Shown: piece by piece, positions 60,021 to 64,000 of the stretch
Layout of the letters: every line of letters starts with the position of its first letter
How positions within the stretch are numbered: position 1 is the stretch's first letter
Notes under the pieces: model-generated
Seen by the model: the letters and a program-made list of their open reading frames with translations, nothing else
Databases searched by the model: none
What the model was told of the DNA's origin: nothing
Translations under genes and position numbers: made by a program
From: Aurantimonas sp965217685
Lineage (GTDB): Bacteria > Pseudomonadota > Alphaproteobacteria > Rhizobiales > Rhizobiaceae
Length of the DNA stretch: 64,000 bases
Direction: 5' to 3'
NCBI GenBank assembly: GCA_965217685.1
Contig: CBDCIZ010000003.1
Location: forward strand, 1,488,001 to 1,552,000

Positions 60021-60560
60021 TCACCGGGGTTTCGTCGGCGGCTCATCAACCGTCGCCCCGGTCGCGTTGCGCTTATGGGGAGCGGCTTCGGCCGGGCACC
60101 AGCGCACATGAATGGGAGCCGCGCGCTCACGGCCGAGAACAAGACAGCCGCCGGCTCTGCCGCGCGTGCCGGCCGATGGGGCGGGTCTTTCCTGAGGCGT
60201 TTGGATGGCCGAGCGACGGGACCGGTCGGCCCCAAACCCCGAAAGGCTCATGGCCTCGCCGCGGCTGGCCGGACACAGCGTCCAGCCGGCGCCGGTTGCG
60301 CCGGAGGCGGCGAGCACGAGTTCGGGGATCGCCGGCACGTGCGGGGTGTAGACGTAGACGCCGTCCTTCAGCACCGCGTCGGGCGGCGGGTCCATGCCGG
60401 CGCCGGAGCCCTCGATCGCGCCCTGGGTTACCGTGAGGCCTTCGGGCCCGGCGATCCAGTGTTCTTCCCAGCGGGTTTTTTCCACCGAATGGGTCCAGGC
60501 GAGGGTGAAGGCGCCGGCGGCGAGCGTCAGCGTCTTGCCGGCGGTGAGGATGCAGATCAT
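60021..60560 (-). CDS. DUF1850 domain-containing protein
   Basis: 179 residues. The DUF1850 pattern is clear in the first two thirds: FTLAWTHSVEKTRWEEHW, GAIEGSGAGMDPP and VLKDGVYVYTP, ending near GWTLCPA. Genes of this family almost always follow fused TRAP permeases of the TAXI type, as here. About 65 residues after residue 115 are Arg/Pro/Gly-rich and not part of the family, where a conserved C-terminal strand with a Cys is expected; a frameshift there is possible. Function unknown. Confidence 0.75.
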   Translation of the reverse strand: MICILTAGKTLTLAAGAFTLAWTHSVEKTRWEEHWIAGPEGLTVTQGAIEGSGAGMDPPPDAVLKDGVYVYTPHVPAIPELVLAASGATGAGWTLCPASRGEAMSLSGFGADRSRRSAIQTPQERPAPSAGTRGRAGGCLVLGRERAAPIHVRWCPAEAAPHKRNATGATVDEPPTKPR

Positions 60561-60594
60561 CGCGAAACCCGGCCGCCGGTCGACGTGCGAAGCG

Positions 60595-62853
60595 TCATTT
60601 GGCCGGCGAGGAGGCGGTCCGCGGAGAGGCGGTCCGCGGGGAGGCGGTTTCGGCGCCGCCGGTGGCGTTGGCGATCTGCGGCACGCCGTGCCTGCGGATT
60701 TTCCAGACGTGCCAGCCGATGATCGCGGCTGCCAGCGCGAAGCCGATCTCGTCGGTTGCCGGCAGGGCGGCGACGAGGGTGAAGGCCGCGGCGGCCGCCA
60801 CCAGGCGTTCCCACCAGCGCAGGGGGCCGATCAGATGGCCGATGGCGGCGGCGCCCCACAGGCCGATGGCGAGACACGCCTTGACGAGGACGTAGGCGAC
60901 GGCCGGCCAGTAGCCGATCTCCCGGGCCAGCGGCCCGCCATCCTGCAGCATGAGGGCCGGCGTGTAGATCGCCATGAAGGGAATGACGAAGCCGGCCAGC
61001 GCCACCTTGATGGCCTCGAACGAGATCTTCAGGCCCGGCGCCCTGGCGATGGGCGCGGCGGCGAAGCAGGCCAGCGCGACGGGCGGCGTCAGATCGGCGA
61101 GGATGCCGAAATAGAAGACGAACATGTGCGAGACGATCAGCGGCACGCCGAGGGCGAGGAGCGCCGGGCCGGCGATCGACGAGGTGATGATGTAGTTGGG
61201 GATCGTCGGGATGCCCATGCCGAGGATGATGCAGGTGATCATCGTCAGGACGAGCGACAGGAACAGCGAGGTGTCGCCGACCGAGACGATGAACTGGCCG
61301 AAGGTGTTGGCGACGCCCGTCAGCGTCATCGTGCCGACGATGATGCCGACGATGCCGCAGGCGATGCCGACCGGCAGCGCCGTCTTGGCGCCTTCGGCGA
61401 GCGCGTCGCGGGTCAGAAGCAGGGTGTCGCGTCCGCCCCTGAAGACGGCGCAGAGGGCGACGAGGACGCAGAGCGCCACGACGACGGGCAGGATGCCGTA
61501 TTCGAAGAAGGCCGCCGCCGACAGGCCGAGGCCGATCCAGAACACGAAGCGCAGGCCTTGCACCGAGATGCGGCCGGCGAGCGGCGAGCCGAGGATCAGC
61601 ATCGCCGTCATGGCAAGGCCGATCGTGCCGGCGTAGAGCGGCGTATAGCCGGCGAACAGCAGCCAGACGAGGACGACGAGGGGCAGGAGGAGATACCAGC
61701 CCTCCTGCAGCGCCTTGCGCGGCGAGGGCAGTTCGGAGCGCTTCAGGCCCATCAGCCCGCGCTTGCCGGCCTCCAGATGCACCATCCAGAACACCGAGCC
61801 GAAATACAGGATCGCCGGGATCGCGGCGGCCTGGACGATCGCCGCGTAGGGCACGTTCAGCGTCTCGGCCATGATGAAGGCGACGGCGCCCATCACCGGC
61901 GGCATCAGCTGGCCGCCCATGGAGGATGTCGCTTCCACGCCGCCGGCGAATTCCGGCCGGTAGCCGAAGCGCTTCATCAGGGGAATGGTGAACTGGCCGG
62001 TGGTCACGACGTTGGCGACGCCCGAGCCGGAGATCGTGCCCATCAGCCCCGACGAGATGACCGCGACCTTGGCGGCGCCGCCTTTGGCGTGGCCGACCAT
62101 GCCGAGCGAAATGTCGGTGAACAGCTTGATCATGCCGGCGCGCTCCAGGAAGGAGCCGAACAGGATGAACAGGAAGATGTAGCTCGACGAGACGTAGATC
62201 GGGATGCCGTAGATGCCCTCGGTGCCGAAGGCCATGTGGTCGATGACCTGGGCGAACGGATAGTAGCGGGTGACGAACGGCGAGGGCAGATGATTGCCGA
62301 ACAGGCAGTAGGCGAGGAACAGCCCGGCGATGATCGGCAGGGCCGGGCCCATCAGCCGCCAGGTGGCGACGAACAGCACGACCAGCGCCACGACGCCGAC
62401 GACGGTGTCCGAGAAGACCGGCATCCCGGCGCGAAAAATCAGCGCCTTGTATTCCCACCATTGGTAGCCGGCGACGGCCATGCCGGCGAGGCCGAGCAGC
62501 CAGAACAGGGTGCGCACGGGGACGCTCTCGCGCTTGATCGCGGCGACCAGCGGCAGGCCGAGGAGGCACAGAAAGCCGACATGGACGGCGCGCACGATCT
62601 GGCTCGGCAGGTCCCACAGATGCGCCGACGTCGCAAGCTGGAAGACCGAAAACGCAAAGGCGATCCAGAACAGAAACCGGCCCTCGATCGTCAAAGGAAA
62701 ACCCGAGGATAATGGATCGTGAAGGTTGGCGCGTTCGTCGTCGGTCGGGTTGAGATCGCTCAGCGCCTTGTCGACGTCGTCGCCCTTCGCTTCCGCCGCT
62801 CCCTTGCCGGAATCCGCCGTCGCGCGCTGACCGTCAGCGGTGCCCATGGCCAT
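60595..62853 (-). CDS. TRAP transporter permease, fused DctQ-DctM (4TM/12TM) type
   Basis: 752 residues. The N-terminal 4-TM DctQ-like part is joined to a 12-TM DctM-like part, as in TAXI-type TRAP systems. Family segments: SSSYIFLFILFGSFLERAGM, GSGVANVVTTGQFTIPLMK, ATSSMGGQLMPPVMGAVAFI (key part SSMGGQLMPPVMG) and GMGIPTIPNYII. The last residues repeat SPRTA (three 15-bp DNA units, 60611-60655). The substrate-binding TAXI protein gene usually directly upstream is missing: the next gene upstream encodes NrsF. The substrate is unknown. Confidence 0.9.
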   Translation of the reverse strand: MAMGTADGQRATADSGKGAAEAKGDDVDKALSDLNPTDDERANLHDPLSSGFPLTIEGRFLFWIAFAFSVFQLATSAHLWDLPSQIVRAVHVGFLCLLGLPLVAAIKRESVPVRTLFWLLGLAGMAVAGYQWWEYKALIFRAGMPVFSDTVVGVVALVVLFVATWRLMGPALPIIAGLFLAYCLFGNHLPSPFVTRYYPFAQVIDHMAFGTEGIYGIPIYVSSSYIFLFILFGSFLERAGMIKLFTDISLGMVGHAKGGAAKVAVISSGLMGTISGSGVANVVTTGQFTIPLMKRFGYRPEFAGGVEATSSMGGQLMPPVMGAVAFIMAETLNVPYAAIVQAAAIPAILYFGSVFWMVHLEAGKRGLMGLKRSELPSPRKALQEGWYLLLPLVVLVWLLFAGYTPLYAGTIGLAMTAMLILGSPLAGRISVQGLRFVFWIGLGLSAAAFFEYGILPVVVALCVLVALCAVFRGGRDTLLLTRDALAEGAKTALPVGIACGIVGIIVGTMTLTGVANTFGQFIVSVGDTSLFLSLVLTMITCIILGMGIPTIPNYIITSSIAGPALLALGVPLIVSHMFVFYFGILADLTPPVALACFAAAPIARAPGLKISFEAIKVALAGFVIPFMAIYTPALMLQDGGPLAREIGYWPAVAYVLVKACLAIGLWGAAAIGHLIGPLRWWERLVAAAAAFTLVAALPATDEIGFALAAAIIGWHVWKIRRHGVPQIANATGGAETASPRTASPRTASSPAK

Positions 62854-62967
62854 CGGTCGCTCCTCCCAGAGCCTTGAATGAAATCGGACTTTAGACGGCG
62901 GGTCGGATCAGCGCAACGCGATCCGGATCGGCGCAAGGCCGGGTTGCTCCCCCACCCCGTCCAGACG

Positions 62968-63606
62968 CTACCAGCGCAGGAAGCGCGAGGTCGAAAGCCC
63001 GACCAGGCCGGTGGCCATGATGCCGAGGCTGTACCACAGGGCAAGGAACACGACCGAGGTCTCGTCGCAGTGGAAGGAATAGACCAGGGCCGAGAACGAG
63101 CCGGCGCCGAGCCCGGCGGCAAGGCCTGCCAGCCGCGTACGGGTCGGCGCGAGGCCGCGCATGGCCCATATGACGCCGGCATGGATCGGCAGGGCGAGGA
63201 GCACGATGAAGATCGGGCAGACGAGGGCGCTGCCGCCATAGACGAGCGCGGGGCGCTCGCCGTCGGGGGCCGAGGCGAACTGCGCGATCGCCATCACCGC
63301 GACGATCGTCAAAAGAAGTCCGGCCAGCCATGTCGGCCGGGCGATGCGGCCGGCCGGGCGCGAAAGCTTGAGCACAGCGACGAGGCCGGCGAGGCTGGCG
63401 ACGGCGACGTAGACGAACTTGATCCAGAACGGCGTCGTGGACAGGGCTTCGGCAAAATCGGGCCTGAGGCCGAGCAGCGCGACCATCAGCGCCGCCGACA
63501 GGACGATGCCGCCGCCGGCGCCGAGCACGACGCGCCGGCTCACGGCATTGCTGCGGGCCGGGACAAGGGCGTTTGCCAATCGGTCGATGAGGTCGTCGGT
63601 GCTCAC
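62968..63606 (-). CDS. NrsF family (DUF1109) anti-sigma factor
   Basis: 212 residues, six membrane segments. It belongs to the NrsF/DUF1109 family, which holds the ECF sigma factor SigF at the membrane in Caulobacter and releases it on heavy-metal or redox stress. Two periplasmic-side Cys (GGSALVCPIF and YSFHCDETS) are where the family has the conserved sensor cysteines. It overlaps the sigma-factor gene by four bases. Confidence 0.88.
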   Translation of the reverse strand: MSTDDLIDRLANALVPARSNAVSRRVVLGAGGGIVLSAALMVALLGLRPDFAEALSTTPFWIKFVYVAVASLAGLVAVLKLSRPAGRIARPTWLAGLLLTIVAVMAIAQFASAPDGERPALVYGGSALVCPIFIVLLALPIHAGVIWAMRGLAPTRTRLAGLAAGLGAGSFSALVYSFHCDETSVVFLALWYSLGIMATGLVGLSTSRFLRW

Positions 63607-64000
63607 GTCTCGTCCCGTTTCTGAAAGCGTTCGCTCAGGGTCTTCAGGCTGCGATGGATGCTGACGCGGATCGCCGATTCGGTCAGTCCGCGGTCCCGCG
63701 CCACATCGCTGATATCGCGTCCGTCCAGGCGGACCTCCTTCAAAATCGCACGGGAGTGGGCCGGCAGCCCGTCCAGCATCCGCTCGATGTCGATCCGCGC
63801 CAGTGCCGCCTCGCTGCGGTCCGGCTCGAACAAATCCTGCGCATCGTTGATCGGCACGTGAATCCTAATCTTGCGCCGCCGGAAATGGTCGATCATCTTG
63901 TAGCGCGCGATCGCATGGACCCAGGCCGTGAAAGGCTGGCCGGGGTCGTAGGTGGCGCGCTTCTGATGCAGGCCGGCCAGCGTCTCCTGCACGAGGTCCT
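63603..64000 (-). CDS. ECF sigma factor, SigF-like (5' end outside window)
   Basis: The 132 visible codons cover the end of region 2 (PFTAWVHAIARYKMIDHFRRR) and region 4 (MLDGLPAHSRAILKEVRL, with the helix-turn-helix ISDVARDRGLTESAIRVSIHR). The frame runs to the window edge, and ECF factors are about 170-190 residues, so roughly 45 residues are missing. It forms a sigma/anti-sigma pair with the NrsF-type gene, and the pair is expected to control a small stress regulon. Confidence 0.9.
   Translation of the reverse strand, partial: DLVQETLAGLHQKRATYDPGQPFTAWVHAIARYKMIDHFRRRKIRIHVPINDAQDLFEPDRSEAALARIDIERMLDGLPAHSRAILKEVRLDGRDISDVARDRGLTESAIRVSIHRSLKTLSERFQKRDET

Noticed and set aside
60394..62712. 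772-residue plus-strand frame over the fused TRAP permease gene
   Set aside because: Antisense shadow; the minus strand encodes a textbook membrane protein.

Overview
The window is a high-GC (mid-60s % by eye) chromosomal segment from an alphaproteobacterium, most likely of the order Hyphomicrobiales (Rhizobiales). Support for this: the layout of the his genes with coaA and a DUF2628 gene, hslV followed by an acetyltransferase gene, the rpsA-cmk-aroA block followed by a TIGR02300-family gene and tRNA-Ala, a class II (CP4-like) AroA, a BacA/SbmA-type transporter, an NDUFA9-like gene near uppP, and an NrsF/SigF pair. Family or genus cannot be fixed from the sequence alone. A near-perfect parS site at about 6.5 kb fits an origin-proximal location.

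Layout. 0-1.8 kb: end of a fructose/ribose-type ABC importer (permease and ATPase). 1.8-5.9 kb: a GIY-YIG nuclease gene surrounded by several palindromic repeats, then a large single-chain restriction-modification enzyme that carries one of these repeats inside its coding sequence. 5.9-17.7 kb: parS, a lytic transglycosylase, a BacA-like peptide transporter, coaA, then histidine genes hisE, hisF, hisA, hisH and hisB, interrupted by a hydrolase gene, a nuclease remnant and a small two-gene module split by a 17-bp duplication; then hslV and a GNAT gene. 17.9-24 kb: rpsA, cmk, a membrane protein, aroA, a TIGR02300 gene and tRNA-Ala(GGC). 24-28 kb: a variable zone with a PHO box in front of a truncated btaA, an AT-rich methyltransferase gene, more than 1 kb of decayed DNA and a surface-glycan acyltransferase. 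28-32.3 kb: MATE exporter, NAD-dependent epimerase, repeat protein, queG.

32.7-43.9 kb looks like a genomic island. It has an IS110-type transposase remnant at one end and an integrase N-terminal remnant beside tRNA-Leu(CAG) at the other. Its cargo is a coherent catabolic unit: GntR regulator, FAD/Fe-S 2-hydroxyacid dehydrogenase, serine-glyoxylate-type aminotransferase, TRAP transporter (dctPQM), crotonase and class III CoA-transferase. 44-51.5 kb: NDUFA9-like gene, TSUP permease, uppP, GST, leuCD and a YrdC-like gene. 51.8-54.7 kb: three Tad-type pseudopilin or VWA genes without the Tad machine. 55-57.4 kb: alkB, LysR and LuxR-type regulators. 58-64 kb: hslU (41 kb from hslV), a cytochrome c, a DUF1850 gene with a fused TRAP permease, then nrsF and an ECF sigma gene cut by the window end.

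The most distinctive observations are the GIY-YIG gene with its palindrome family (one copy exapted in frame into a restriction gene), the parS site, the 17-bp duplication that splits a gene and would restore it if lost, the PHO box left in front of a destroyed betaine-lipid gene, and the tRNA-Leu island with a catabolic pathway of unknown substrate.
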